Part shown: piece after piece, positions 22,376 through 33,915 of the stretch
How positions within the stretch are numbered: the first letter of the stretch is position 1
Layout: each line of letters begins with the position of its first letter
DNA from: Dipteronia dyeriana
Lineage: Eukaryota > Streptophyta > Magnoliopsida > Sapindales > Sapindaceae
DNA length: 64,000 nt
Reading direction: 5' to 3'
Assembly: GCA_032871835.1 (NCBI GenBank)
Contig: CM065298.1
Location: 110,363,476 to 110,427,475 of the forward strand
Translations under genes and position numbers: made by a program
Notes under the pieces: model-generated
Seen by the model: the letters and a program-made list of their open reading frames with translations, nothing else
What the model was told of the DNA's origin: nothing
The model's database searches: none

Positions 22376-24220
22376 ATGGCTTCCAGTTATGACAAGGATT
22401 TTCCTCCTCTAGAACCTTCCTCGAACCCTGAAAGGAACCTGTTTTCTAGACCATTCATCCAAACCACTGAAGTCCTTCCTGATGGATCCCTCAACCAGCC
22501 TTCCCAGGCTGAGTAAGTCCTTAACTGGCATTCCCACAACGCTAGAGTTCAGAATAGAGTTTTACACTCTATTGATCAAAAGATTGACCAGGTCTCACAT
22601 CATGTTTCTTAACATGATCTTCATCTTCAACATTCGGACTCCTCTTTACGCAATATGTATACAGACTTGCAATCTAGAGTTGCCAGACTGGATGCCGACC
22701 TCCATCAATACATAAACCAAGGATATTTTGGTCCTAACTTTGACACCAAAGAAAGAGAAATCGGACAGCTTAAGGATCAATTAGATCAAATAAGTCGTGA
22801 CCATTTCACCAGTGCACCCTATGTTCCAAGACCACATCCTTACACTCCATCCTTGATATTTCCAACCCAATCCCCACCTCATACCTCTAGACCTCTTAAC
22901 CACTCCCGGTTTTTCAAATCAACTGGAGACCTTTTTAGAAAATATCAGCCTTTATCTCCACCAAGGCAACCAGACAAGCCATCATCCAGCAGAACTACCC
23001 GACCTTCTAAAAAATCATCTCCCCGGAGAAAGAAAACCTCAGACCATCACAAACACGCCTTCTATACCTCTCACCAATCTACCTCTTTTTTTGAACATAC
23101 CTCCTCCGCCGAAACCTCTACTGCCCCCACAGAATCCTCCTATGAGTCATATTCTTCATGAGAAATATACTCCCCTCAACCGTCCACCCATACTGTAGAA
23201 ACTTCTGATACTTCAGAGGGGGCTTCTGAAGAACCAACCCCCATTATAGAAGAACCTCCAGATCACAGGCCCCCAGGCCCTGTTCCCACTCAAAGACCCA
23301 CAAATGGCCCATGGTTTAATCTTGACGATCCGCTCCCCGTCAATGGAGAAGAAGGATGTCAGAAATGAGTGCATGGCTCGATCTCCAGACAGCAAAGCGA
23401 GAAAATAACACATAAACCATATTAAGAGAATCTGTTTCCAGATTCACTGGATCTCTTAGGAATTGGTATCAGGCTCTCGGAGAATATCGACAGCTACAGT
23501 TAGTCCGGTGTGGTTCTGTATCGCAAGCTATGGGGATTATTTTTCTAGAATTTCTCTAAGATGCTTTTCAGTTATACAAACAGACCAAACAGAATTTCTT
23601 TGAAATGAGGTGTTGTTCTCTTGACAAAAAGGATATAGATTTTCATTACAGACGTATGTCTTTCAGATACCATGCCCTTGGCGGAATCAATGATGAAAGC
23701 TTAAGGCAGGTCTATTTGAACTCCCTCCCTACAGAACTTCAGATTGAACTTCAACGTTTAATTGAGCTCTCAAACCGGACCCTTCGAGGTATCTCCCTAG
23801 GGGAAATACACATGTACACTTACACTGCCCTGGACAAACTCTGTGCCACACGAAGAGTTTTCACAAAAATGATCAGGGAAGGCAAGAAGTATGATAGGTA
23901 CTGTAAACTACCTGTTTCATACCACCTCAAATGTAAAAATACATATCACTGCAATTGCAAATCCTACAGCCTTTCCAGGGGTCAGCCTCCCAGAAGACAA
24001 CCACAAAAAAAGAAGAATTTCTCTAATAACAAGAGAAATAGAAAATATAAATATTTCCGAAAAAAGGCAAGGAGATCCTGGAACAAATCAGATAAATGTT
24101 TTGCTTGCAGGCAAAAGTGACACTATGCCAAGCAATGCCCTAACAAAAGAACGAAATCAGCCAAGCTCATTCAATAGCTCAGACAGATTGCTGATGAAGT
24201 TCCTTTTGATGCTGACATAG
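22376..24220 (+). pseudogene. Copy D coat-protein region with zinc knuckle
   Basis: It starts at an in-frame ATG (22376). A coiled-coil-like part (LQSRVARLDADLHQYI, then KEREIGQLKDQLDQI) is encoded at 22655-22800, followed by a Ser/Pro/Lys-rich region (to 23161). The capsid core is at 23605-24120 and ends in a Lys/Arg/Asn-rich run and a CCHC knuckle at 24097-24141. Within the knuckle the codon before the His is TGA (24118-24120), so it is broken. More frame changes occur near 22500 and 23160-23600. Confidence 0.78.
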
Positions 24221-24948
24221 AATCCATCTTCTCAAAACAAAGAGATGTCAATCAACTTACTACGTTCATGATCCAAGATTCAGATGACTCCAGCTCATCC
24301 TCAGAGACCTCAGACTATCTGGGATTAGACCTCCCCTCAGAAGCCTACCAGGCAACAAGTGATAATAATCTGGGCCCTCAAATCCAGGTTCAGATTCTAG
24401 CAGAAAAATATTCCAAGCCGGTCCCTGCCATTACCTATTTCGATAGTGGCGCACACTCCACAATGATGAACCCTAGGGTTCTACCCCCAGAAGCTTGGAA
24501 AGAAAAGAGCAACGAGTTCTTGGCAGCTGATGGCCAGATCTTTATTACCAACCTGGTCTCTAGGAAGAAGATTGGCATCCAATTTTCCCCTCATACAGTC
24601 TGGGCACTCACGTTATTGGTACTCCCCTTCCAGACAAAGATATTCTAATTGGATGGGATGTTTACAACCAATCCAAATCCATCAGAATTCTTTATACTGA
24701 CATTCGGTTCAAATGTGAATTCAAACCTTTCACCAACATACCTAAGATTTTCCCTCTCTCATCCATCAATCCTAACTTCCAACAAATTCAAGAAAAAATC
24801 CTTGGATTTTGCACGAACAGTCATGCTGACTTTAAACACCCAAATCCATTGTGGAAAAATCCAGATTTCTTCATCAAGCTTCCCTTCAAGCTCAACGAGG
24901 ATGCCAACCCTACAAAGCTTCTCATTCGGGAATGTCACCCACGGACCT
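24221..24948 (+). pseudogene. Copy D aspartic protease region
   Basis: An acidic Ser/Asp stretch (24268-24340) precedes the protease active site, which reads FDSGAHS (about 24439-24460). Asp-Ser-Gly replaces the Asp-Thr-Gly of copies B and C, a variant found in many retropepsins. The frame is lost near 24600 and a second open piece follows at 24649-24972. The active-site triad is intact; the gene is not. Confidence 0.72.
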
Positions 24949-26130
24949 CTTGCTAGCAAACGAAGAATGTGAAGAACTCCTCCGACAAGGATTGATAGAA
25001 CCCACTTCCTCCCATTGGGCTTGCCAGGCCTTTTATGTTGAAAAAAGATTTGAACAGCTTAGAGGAAAGAAGAGATTGGTCATTGATTACAAGTCTTTCA
25101 ATCTTTTTCTCTAAGATGACGAGTTTCCGGTCCCGAGAGCCAACTCCCTTTTCTCACAACTATCTGGAGCTACTATATTTTCCAAGTTTGACTTAAAAGG
25201 AGCCTTCTGGCAGATAGGCATCTATCTTGAAGAAAGATACAAGACGACTTTCTGTCTTCTAAATGCTCAATACCAATGGACTATTTTGCCTTTTGGCCTA
25301 AAAACTACTCCTTCACTTTTCTAAAAGGCCATCACCAATATTTTCCGTTCTATCCTCCATTTTGCCTTACTATATATTGATTACATTCTGCTTTTCTTCC
25401 CATTTGATAAGTCTCATGACAAGCTTTTACGACAATTCCATCAGATAGTAGACCAGTATGGAATTATGCTATCTGAAAAGAAGAGTTTGATTGGCGTTGC
25501 TGAAATCGAATTTCTCAGCATGCAGATAAGAGAAGGGGCCTACTACCCTGTTCTCATTTGGCCAAACAGCTCCTTGATTTCCCTGATTCGAACCTCACTC
25601 AAAAGCAAGTTCAACAATTCCTTGGCATCGTCAATTACATTAGGGTTTTATCCTACAGGCTAGCCACTACACTACAATCTTGTTCAATCTGCTTAAGAAG
25701 AACCCTTCTCAGTGGAACACATCTCATTCTGAAGCAGTTGCCCATCTAAAGAGAATCTCCCAGAAGCCACCTCCTTTGCACATACCCTCTTTAGGACAAC
25801 TCATCCTCCAAACTTATGCTAGTGATCATTTTTGGGGAGCCATCCTCATTAAAGAAATAAAAGGAAAGCGTCATTACTGCGGTCATGGCAGTGGACAATT
25901 CAAATATGCCCAAAAGCACTATCACACAGCCTATAAAGAGATTCTTGTGGTAAAGAATGGGATCTCCAAGTTTGACTTCCATCTCAAGACTAGAAGCTTC
26001 GTCATAGAAATGGACAATTCATCTTTTCCAAAGGTCTTCAAGTTCCGCAATAAACTCCCTCCAAGCCCTCAGCTTCTAAGGCTCAAAGATTGGTTTTCTA
26101 GATATGATTTCTCTGTGAAACACAAAATAT
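24949..26130 (+). pseudogene. Copy D reverse transcriptase and truncated RNase H
   Basis: RT motifs run in order: KKRLVIDYKSFN (near 25072), FSKFDLKGAFWQI (near 25180) and LPFGLKTTPS (near 25290). The catalytic loop reads YIDYI (25373-25387), with Tyr in place of the second catalytic Asp, so the polymerase active site is lost independently of the stops. Stops occur near 25112 and 25321, with frame changes near 25540 and 25670. RNase H (25680-26130) is open but ends abruptly at the junction with TA repeats, missing its C-terminus. Confidence 0.84.
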
Positions 26131-26440
26131 AATATAATATAATATAAAAAATATAATAATATTTAATATAAAAAATAAAATATATAATATTATAATATAA
26201 ATTATAATATATGTATTAATATATAAAATATATTTTATGATTATTTATTTATAATTTAAGAGTTTAGTTTTGATTAATTCATTTTTTGATATGTTATTTT
26301 GAATTAATTTTTGATGTGTTGCTTTTATTTAATTTAAAAATTACAATATAAAAATTATATTGGTTAATTATGTAATCAATTTGTTTATAGTTGTAATAAT
26401 ATTAAACAAAATGCCAAATTTGATATTTCAATTTTTGATA
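26131..26440. repeat. TA-rich DNA right of copy D
   Basis: AATATAATATAA-type repeats that grade into ordinary A/T-rich sequence. No gene. It mirrors the TA-rich DNA left of copy D. Confidence 0.8.
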
Positions 26441-26700
26441 GTTTTCGGTTAATCTACCAGACGTATTTTTTCCGTTTTTATTTTCAAAATACAGCTTTCA
26501 GTATATGCTATCAAACGCGTTTTTAAAATTCGAAACTGAAACCAAAAACACTGTTTTCATTTTCATTTTTATTTTCAAAAAACAACAATTGAAAAACGCT
26601 TACAGGAAGGGCCCTTAACAAACGCGTTTTCGAAATAGTTTTTAAAAAATAAAAATAAAAACGAACTGAAAAATAGCTGTAGGACGGGGACACTCACTAA
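26441..26700. repeat. Degenerate repeat related to the 18379-18930 element
   Basis: Contains two AAACGCGTTTT modules (near 26515 and 26622) and ends GAACTGAAAAATAGCTGTAGG. The reverse complement matches the centre of the palindromic element at about 18640-18710. Probably a decayed or partial copy of the same family. No ORF. Confidence 0.5.
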
Positions 26701-26732
26701 TTGCTAGAGAGCTAATTATATAATTTGTTAAC

Positions 26733-26789
26733 GGCCCACAGGCCCATCACTAAAGTAATGAAATAGCCATGGAGGTCCAATAAGGCCCA
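26733..26789 (-). promoter_or_regulatory. Site II (TGGGCC) cluster, probable promoter of the polymerase gene
   Basis: Three GGCCCA motifs (26733-26738, 26741-26746, 26784-26789), that is TGGGCC on the minus strand. Site II clusters bound by TCP factors are common in plant promoters for organelle-related, ribosomal and replication genes. They now lie about 1.26 kb before the ATG because of the element at 26878-27782. Removing that element would put them roughly 350 bp from the ATG. Confidence 0.55.
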
Positions 26790-26877
26790 AACAGTGTTGC
26801 TGACCAAATTGACTCTACTTTTATCTGGTATTCAAAACGCACACAAGCACGTCGTTTTGATCCAAGGTAATCTCTAA

Positions 26878-27782
26878 GAGCGAAAATAAAAAATAATCAC
26901 AACTATTATGGAAATTTTGTTTTTAACCACATACGAAAAATTATTTATTAATAACCATTTTTTTTTAAAAAAATAGTGTATATTCATAAATTATAAAAAT
27001 ATCCCTGAATTTGATTTTTTCTTTAAAACTGAAAAAAAACTTGAAATCATGACTAAAATCTGGAACCAAACTTGAAATCACGGCTAGGAACTTGAAATCT
27101 TGTTTTAAAAAATGAAAATTTGAAATTTGAAATCTTGCTTAAATTGAAATGTTGAAACTTGAAATCTTGACTAAATTGAAAGTTAAAACTTGAAATACTT
27201 TGGGTTTTTAAGTTTTTCGTTTTCAAATTTTAAAACTTGAAATCTTGTTTAAGTTGAAATGTTGAAACTTGAAATCTTGTTTAAGTTGAAATGTTGAAAC
27301 TTGAAATCTTGACTAAATTGAAATATTCAAAATTGAAATATTCAAACTTGAAATGTTCTGGATTTTTAGTATTTCGTTTTTTTTCTTCAGTAGATCTAAT
27401 CGCAGGGAGCTCGACGGCGTTGCTGGACAGTCCTGAAGCCCAGGTGACGGCATTTCGGCAAGCAGTCGACGACGTGTGAGAGAGAAAGGAAAGGAGAGAG
27501 AAATGAAAGAAGAGAGAGAGAAATAAGGGAGAGAGAGCGGCATGGAGAGAGAAGAGAGGTTGGGTGAGAGAGAGAGGAGGCCGACGACGGTTAGCCGGCG
27601 GGAGAGAGAGAGGAAAAGAGAGAGAAAAAAAAAGAGAAAAGAGAGAGAAAATGTTTGGGGATGGTTTTTATATAGGGCATTCAAGTAATTTCTAAAACAA
27701 GTGGTTATTAACAAATAAATTTTCGTATATAGTTAAAAACAAAATTTTTATAATAGTTGTGGTTGTTTTTAGCGATTTCCAC
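26878..27782. mobile_element. Non-autonomous Mutator-like element
   Basis: Terminal inverted repeats of about 100 bp: 26890-26970 against the reverse complement of 27690-27775, including the shared core CACAACTATTAT. Flanks are AATCTCTAA (26869-26877) and GATCTCTAA (27783-27791), an 8/9 match to the 9-bp duplication made by Mutator-type elements. The interior has a 32-bp tandem repeat and a GA-rich tract (27476-27650) but no transposase. It is inserted just upstream of the polymerase 5' UTR. Confidence 0.75.
27234..27329. repeat. 32-bp tandem repeat inside the Mutator-like element
   Basis: Three copies starting at 27234, 27266 and 27298, each beginning AACTTGAAATCTTG. More degenerate TTGAAATCTTG units occur back to about 27030. 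Confidence 0.8.
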
Positions 27783-27870
27783 GATCTCTAAATCGGACCG
27801 TCCTCTCTTCGTCCAGATAGCAATCCAATCTCCAATTCATCATCACCTTCTCTTCGATGTTCAATCACGC

Positions 27871-27880
27871 AAACCCTAAA
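27871..27880 (+). promoter_or_regulatory. Telo-box in the 5' leader
   Basis: AAACCCTAAA, 166 bp before the probable start codon. Telo-boxes often act together with site II motifs in plant promoters of replication and translation genes. Confidence 0.5.
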
Positions 27881-28633
27881 CGCCCAATTTTTTTTTTTTT
27901 TTCCTTCGATTTTACCCAGATTTCCCAATCCTGACATAAACCCTCCAAAAGGGCTCTTTCAAGTTTCTTCACCACTACCAACAAACTTTTGCTTGGCACC
28001 AGAACAACAACAACAACATCAAATCTTGTTGCTGAGAGGCTGATAATGCTCATAGGGATCTCTTCTACCGCCTTAAAAGGACCCTTTTTCCCTTGGCCTT
28101 CCTCTCTTTCTTCTTCTTCTTCCCGTTTTCTCTCTTCAGCATCTTTTAAAGCCATCAAAAGGTTCGCTTTTTTGTCTCGCTTTGTTCTGCTCTAATTTAT
28201 TTTTATTGCTTTTGCTTTGAATCTTAATCAAGAGTTTACTGATTAATGGATCTTTTGCGATACAGAAGAGAAATCCACACAATCAAGAATTTTCGTGGTA
28301 CCATTCTCAACATCACCATTTTGAGTCGTAACCCTTGTTCCCATCGTTCATCTTACCACGCAGAAACATCACCTATGGAGGATGCTTCAATTCAGATGAC
28401 GTCCAGCTATTTAGATCTGAGTACTTTGAAATCAAAACCATAGCCAGATTTTGATTTTAGAAGTTATCGAGGTTCTAGAAATCATAGTGGTCCACCGGTT
28501 CTAGAGACTGGGCATAATACTCCTTGCAGACATAACGGTATCCAAAATGCAGCTTTGGCTATTGCTACTACTCCCTCTATACCCAGCACATTTGATAGGT
28601 GGGATAGAGAAAGGGAGTTTGTACAAATGATGA

Positions 28634-29165
28634 GAGGAAAAATATCTCTCTATCATAAGAATGAGAGCTTGCAAGATAGTTGTTCTTACAATGAAGAAGT
28701 CGTGAGTCCTAAACAAAGATTGTTACAGAATTCCAAGCCACCATCTGGTGCTGAGACAAAGGATATTTTTTGCTTTGGAAATGAAGCCGTAGATTATGTG
28801 AATGGTGATTCAAAGAAAAACAATTCGAGCCCAAATCACTTCGCCAAGGAACCCAATGCTAAATTATCAAGTGTGACTCCAGAGCCCAAATCTATACAAG
28901 TGATAAAAGGAGAAATATCTCTCTATCATAAGAATGAGAGCTTGCAAGATGGTAGTTCTTACAACAAAGAAGCCGTGAATTGTAAGCAAAGATTGTTACA
29001 GAATTCCAAGCCGCCAGGTCATTCAAGCTTTGTGCCATCTGGTGCTGAGCCAAAGGATGTTGGCTTTGGAAACGAAGCTGTAGATTATGAGAATGGTGAT
29101 TCAAAGAAAAACAATTCGAGCCAAAATCACTTCGCCAAGGAGCCCATTGCAAAATTATCAAGGAA
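28634..29165 (+). repeat. 273-bp internal tandem duplication in polymerase exon 2
   Basis: Two in-frame copies of a segment of about 90 residues. Both contain ISLYHKNESLQD, KQRLLQNSKPP, FGNEAVDY and NGDSKKNNSS. The first AATATCT of the unit is at 28641 and the second at 28914, giving a period of 273 bp. The second copy has four extra residues (HSSF region). It lies in the poorly conserved region between transit peptide and exonuclease domain. Confidence 0.85.
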
Positions 29166-29578
29166 GAATCCAAATTCCTGGAAAAGAAAAATTCCTAAAC
29201 AAACTAATGATACAGCTAAAAAGAAAGGTGACACTAAAAAGAGTGAACAGGTAGATGCCGAAACCCAGAAAAAATTTCGCAAAAGGCTTAGTTGCTTTTA
29301 CAGCAAAGTTCAGGTTGTTGATAATATTGCTGCTGCAAAGGAAGTTGTTAGGAAGCTTACAGGTCAATACAGCCATTGGGTCCATGCATGCCATGCTGAG
29401 GTATGTCTTAGTTACATTATATTTTATGTTTTCTTATGTAGTTTGTGCATGGCTGAGAGAAGCATACCTTTTACTCAAGATCTATGAACTTATAAAGTCA
29501 TGCTTAGTACTTCTAAGCATTCTGAAATTCTGTATATACATGAGCTACTGTCTATTTGCTGATGATAGCTATTGACAG

Positions 29579-30985
29579 GTGGCCAAGATTGATGTGGAGC
29601 AAGAGACACCAATTGATCATGGAGAGGTAATATGCTTCAGTATTTATTCAGGAACGGAAGCAGATTCTGGAGATGGGAAGTCCTGCATCTGGGTAGATGT
29701 TCTTGACGGTGGTGGCAGTGCCCTTTTAAATGAATTCGCCCCATTTTTTGAAGATCCAGCCATCAAAAAGGTGATCTTCCCACCCACACTTCTCCCCCAA
29801 TCTCCACAATTATTTCATCGTTATGGTTCTCTTGATCTGCTACACCTTGTATTAGCATAATTATAACATGTTGGCACTTAGCATTATTGAGAAATGGCTT
29901 GTGATAACTTCTTTGACTATTTTTGTCATTAAACTAGCTGTGAATTGTTCATGGACTGGAGCCTGCAACTAACTCTATTTGAAAAATATCTGGATAAGTG
30001 TATTCAGATTCTGATTTATCTTCTAATATTTGCTGTAATTTATCTTATAGTTTGAGTAGATGCATTACTTTTGAGAAATCCCATTTATAATTACAAACTG
30101 ATGGCAGTTTCTTTTTTTCTCTCTTTTTATCTTGTTTTTTTTTTTTTAAACTACTGCAGTAGTATATATGTAAATGGGCCGATTTCGTAGATTATCTAGA
30201 AGAATTTTGACTCTTTGCTCGTATAATTCTATTGAGACAGTAAAAAATTACTTTGTCTACTTCTTTTGGACACAATTTGAATTTGACGATGTCACTCTCC
30301 ATTTCTGTAGGTTTGGCACAACTATAGCTTCGACAACCATGTAATTGAGAACTATGGGATTAACCTTTCTGGTTTGCATGCTGATACAATGCATATGGCG
30401 CGACTGTGGGATTCATCGAGAGGAAACGAGGGTTACTCTCTTGAAGCACTTACAGGTGATCCAGAAGTCATGTCTGAAGCTGAGATAGAACATGAAAAAG
30501 ATTTGATTGGTAAAATATCAATGAAAAAAATCTTTTCCCAGAAAAAGCTGAAAAAAGATGGATCAGAAGGAAAAAATTCAATGACTCCTGCTGGAGAAGA
30601 GCTCCGAAGAGGAGCGAAGATTATGGATTTGTTATTCTGCCTTAGGTGCAATAAGCAAATTGAAGCTTCATGAGAGCTTGGAAAAGAAATTGTTGGCGAA
30701 GTCATGTAAACCTGACAAGAAACCACTTCAAGAAAAATCCATGTTGGATTTCTATCGCGAATACTGGCAGAAATTTGGTGAGACTCTAGTTAAAATAGAA
30801 ACTGTAGGGATGTTGGTTGATCGGCCATATCTTGCTGAGATTGAGAAAGTGGCCAAAGCAGAGCGAGATGTAGCTGTTAACACATTTTGTAACTGGGCTT
30901 CGAAGTATTGTCCTGACGCCAAGTATATGAATGTAGGAAGTGGTACACAACTGAGGCATCTCTTATTTGGTTCCACCAAATACAG
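29579..30985 (+). pseudogene. Polymerase pseudogene, 3'-5' exonuclease exons 3-4
   Basis: The exonuclease-like domain starts at the end of exon 2 and covers exons 3 and 4. Three DEDD-type sites are expected. The first reads CHAEV where the family has an Asp-x-Glu core, so the metal-binding Asp is lost. The second (HNYSFDNHVIENYGI, exon 4) is intact. The third reads YSALGAIS, with Gly in place of the conserved Asp, and lies just after the frame change at about 30600-30615. The proofreading site is therefore destroyed by substitutions as well as by the frameshift. Family consensus is from general knowledge. Confidence 0.75.
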
Positions 30986-33382
30986 GTACAAATCCAGTAT
31001 TTCCGGTTTATCTGTACTACCTACTTTTTAATTGGCAGTTACAGGTTCAACCGTAGAAGATGATGATAATGTGCTCTTTCTACTTGAGAAATGATCAATA
31101 TATAAGAAAATAAAAATCTTTGCTAGGTCAGTTGCTATATATTAATCCAACATTGCAATTTAGATGCCATTTTAGTGCCATTATTTATAATGATAAATAT
31201 CAACATCATAATGTTTTTGTCGGCTTTGAGTTGTCTTCGTTTATAAGGTTTTTGATGTTTTTAAAGTTAGGGAATACTGATTAAGTAACTCAGTTTCCCT
31301 TCTTTTTGTCCTGGAATTAAGTCCATATTATCTCAAGAGTGTTGTGGTATTGGAATATTGTATTAAGTGCTGCAATGTCAATAAATTGTTTTCTTTCAGG
31401 CTACTTAAGGCCTATCAAATTCTTTTATTCATGCTTCGGCTGAGATTTACAATTTTCATATGGACACTGACATTGGTGTTTGCCATATTTTCTTAATTTT
31501 CACTGTTCAATATTCTTCGGTATTGGTTATAGTATATATTTTGTTTGCTATTTTGCTTGAGTTCTATCTTCTATGTGGGTAGATTGAATTTTTTTAAAAG
31601 AGAATTTTATATGATTCAAATGTCAGAACAATGCCAAACAAGAAACACTACTTTGTCATATTGTTTTTCCTAGTTTTAATGAGGCCAAGGAAAGCTCTGG
31701 ATATCCAAACTTGTTTATTCTTGTTACAGTAAGCATGACGTTGTGAGAATCTTCAAAGTTCTCAACACTGAAGGAGTGATTGAAGAAGGCAAGAAGACAC
31801 CCACAAAATTTCGCAAAATCAAGCTGCATCCTGCCGGTATTACATTTCCTATTGATATTTGCACAGCTAGTGGTCAGCCCTCAGTTAAAGGAGATACTCT
31901 TAAGAGATTAGCTGCAAAAATTTCCACACAATATGATTTTACGGATTAGACTGCAGACGTGCTCATAGAAGATGATGCTGACAATGTGGCGATGACTTAT
32001 GTAGATGAAGCTGATTCTGAAATGAAATTTCATGCACTACGGGAGAGGAGGGAGGCTTTCCATGCCATTGCCTCTTTATGCAAAGTTTGCTCAATTGACT
32101 CCTTGATATCCAATTTCATCCTCCCTTTGCAGGTGATTTTCTTTTGCCATATTTTACTGGTAAATTGTTGTTTTATTGCAATATAAAACTTGAGTGGTGG
32201 GATTTGTACCAAATAATCCATTTTAATTTTAATCTGTTGCTGTTGCTTTAGTATATTTGTCCACTCTTTGCGTGCCAAAAATCAATAGGAAAAGAAAATC
32301 TTTAAGCTTTGCAATGATTAGATTTTTTTTTTTTTCACATGATTCATGTCTACCTGATGTAATTCTTCTATTATTGTGTTGAATTAATTTTAGTGTTTCA
32401 AGAACATTTCATAAATATGATATATATGGTTTCTACTAGTCTACATAGGAGTACTCATTACATTAGTGCCTTTGTGTTGTACAACATTTTTTTTTACTTA
32501 TCGACTATATCATTTCTTTTTATAAAAGGGGAGTAAAATAGTTGGCAAGGATGGGCGTGTTCATTGTTCATTAAATATCAACACAGAAACTGGGCGTTTG
32601 TCTTGTAGGAGGCCAAATTTACAGGTTGGCTTTTCTTTTTCGTGTGTAAGAATAATATATGAATAACTATAATCTCAATTAGTTTTGGAAGATTTTTCAT
32701 AATTGCTTCATCATGATTGAACATCTCTTCCCCCACTTTCCTTCAAAGATTGACAGGAAGTTCTGCCAGCCTTAAGTGTATATACACTAAATTTGAAGGC
32801 TTATGAGTTATGAGATAGGGTAATTCCAAATTTCAATTCCAAAAGAAACCTTTTTTTTTCTTCTCTCCATACTATGAGGGGATACTATGAACTGTCTAGT
32901 TTGAGTGTCTTCAGTAGTCATATCCTAATATGACATTAAAAGAATATAACTATAAGAAATAGTAAAAAAAAAAATTCTTGAATATGACAAACTATTGATT
33001 GAAGTTTATTTCTTTTAGTCAGAATCAGCCTGCTCTGGAGAAGGATCGCTATAAGATCCGACAGGCATTCATGGCTGCACCTGGACATTCTCTTATCGTT
33101 GCTGATTATGGGCAGGTATGTTGATTGAGTTATTGAATTATTGAATTTTATTTTATTGAATTTAATTTGTTATTTGAAATGTTTATTCATTTTACAGTTG
33201 GAACTGAGGATTCTCGCACATCTTGCTAATTGTAAGAGCATGTTGGATGCCTTCAAAGCTGGTGGAGATTTCCATTCAAGAACAGCAATGAATATGTACC
33301 CTCATATTCATGAAGCCGTTGAAATGGAGCAAGTGCTTCTTGAGTGGCATCCTCAACCTGGTGAAACAAGAAATTGGTTATG

Positions 33383-33476
33383 ATGCCAAGATTTCTATTT
33401 GATCCTCCCAAAATGTCTTTTAGGTCATTCCACTCACCTAAAAGACTATGGGAGGATCAAATAGAAATCTTGGCAT
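33383..33476 (+). other. 94-nt near-perfect hairpin at the exon 8 break
   Basis: ATGCCAAGATTTCTATTTGA... is mirrored by ...TCAAATAGAAATCTTGGCAT. The outer 27 bp pair perfectly, a few mismatches follow, then TCTTTTAGGT pairs with ACCTAAAAGA around a 10-nt loop. The size and stem would suit a plant miRNA precursor, but it may equally be a young inverted duplication. I recognise no known miRNA. It lies 17 bp after the last recognisable codon of exon 8. Confidence 0.7.
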
Positions 33477-33686
33477 TAGAATATTCTGTGCATAATTTTT
33501 TCAAAAATATAAAGTATGTTGATAGTATTGTGAGTTCGGACAAAATGATGGGGAATGCACACTTGCATTGGCAAAAGCTTATGAAGCCGGAAAAAAGTTT
33601 GAAGATATTAAATTCTTAATACTTTCCTTAGACGTTTATTTAAAATAATCATTGGCTAGTTAGATTAAATGTTAGTGAAGAGTTGA

Positions 33687-33915
33687 ACCTTGGAGCGTTA
33701 GTCTTGTGGTTGAGGGGTGCAATTTTCAACCAATAGGTCAAAGTGTTCAAAACCCCATTGGGTCACCTACCTAGGATATTAAAATCGTACAAGTTTCATG
33801 ACTATCAAGGTTGTAGAGTCTGACAGAGTGACAGTAACCCCTCAATTTAGGACCTAAGGAATACGGGAAAGCTCGGGAGATTAATGAATATTAATAAAAA
33901 AAAAAAACACGAGCA
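33687..33915 (+). mobile_element. tRNA-derived SINE
   Basis: It begins with a tRNA-like A-box region (GTTAGTCTTGTGGTTGAGG, near 33697). A B-box-like GTTCAAAACCC follows (near 33747), and the element ends in a poly-A run (33892-33907). It is bounded by TGAAGAGTTGA at 33676-33686 and 33916-33926, an 11-bp target duplication. Non-coding; it uses LINE machinery in trans. It sits in the intron between exons 8 and 9. Confidence 0.8.

Larger units (their letters stand above)
19500..26130 (+). mobile_element. Endogenous pararetrovirus copy D (second lineage)
   Basis: Complex sequence starts abruptly at about 19500 after TA repeats and ends at about 26130 in TA repeats again. Order: degraded 3' coding region, promoter, primer site, ORF1 with movement protein, coat protein, protease, RT and part of RNase H. 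Protein similarity to A-C is visible only at motif level, so it is a different virus. Starting in the 3' end of the genome and crossing the promoter into ORF1 shows that it came from a circular or concatemeric form. Many stops; RNase H is truncated. Confidence 0.85.

Noticed and set aside
27234..27329. CRISPR-like array of 32-bp repeats
   Set aside because: The repeats are directly adjacent without spacers, A/T-rich, degenerate and lie inside a plant transposon.
27313..27714. 133-codon minus-strand frame
   Set aside because: It is produced by the GA-rich tract of the Mutator-like element; Ser/Leu-only composition and no start context.
33374..33619. 81-codon frame after polymerase exon 8
   Set aside because: It spans the hairpin and continues into sequence unrelated to the polymerase. 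No similarity recognised; probably chance.
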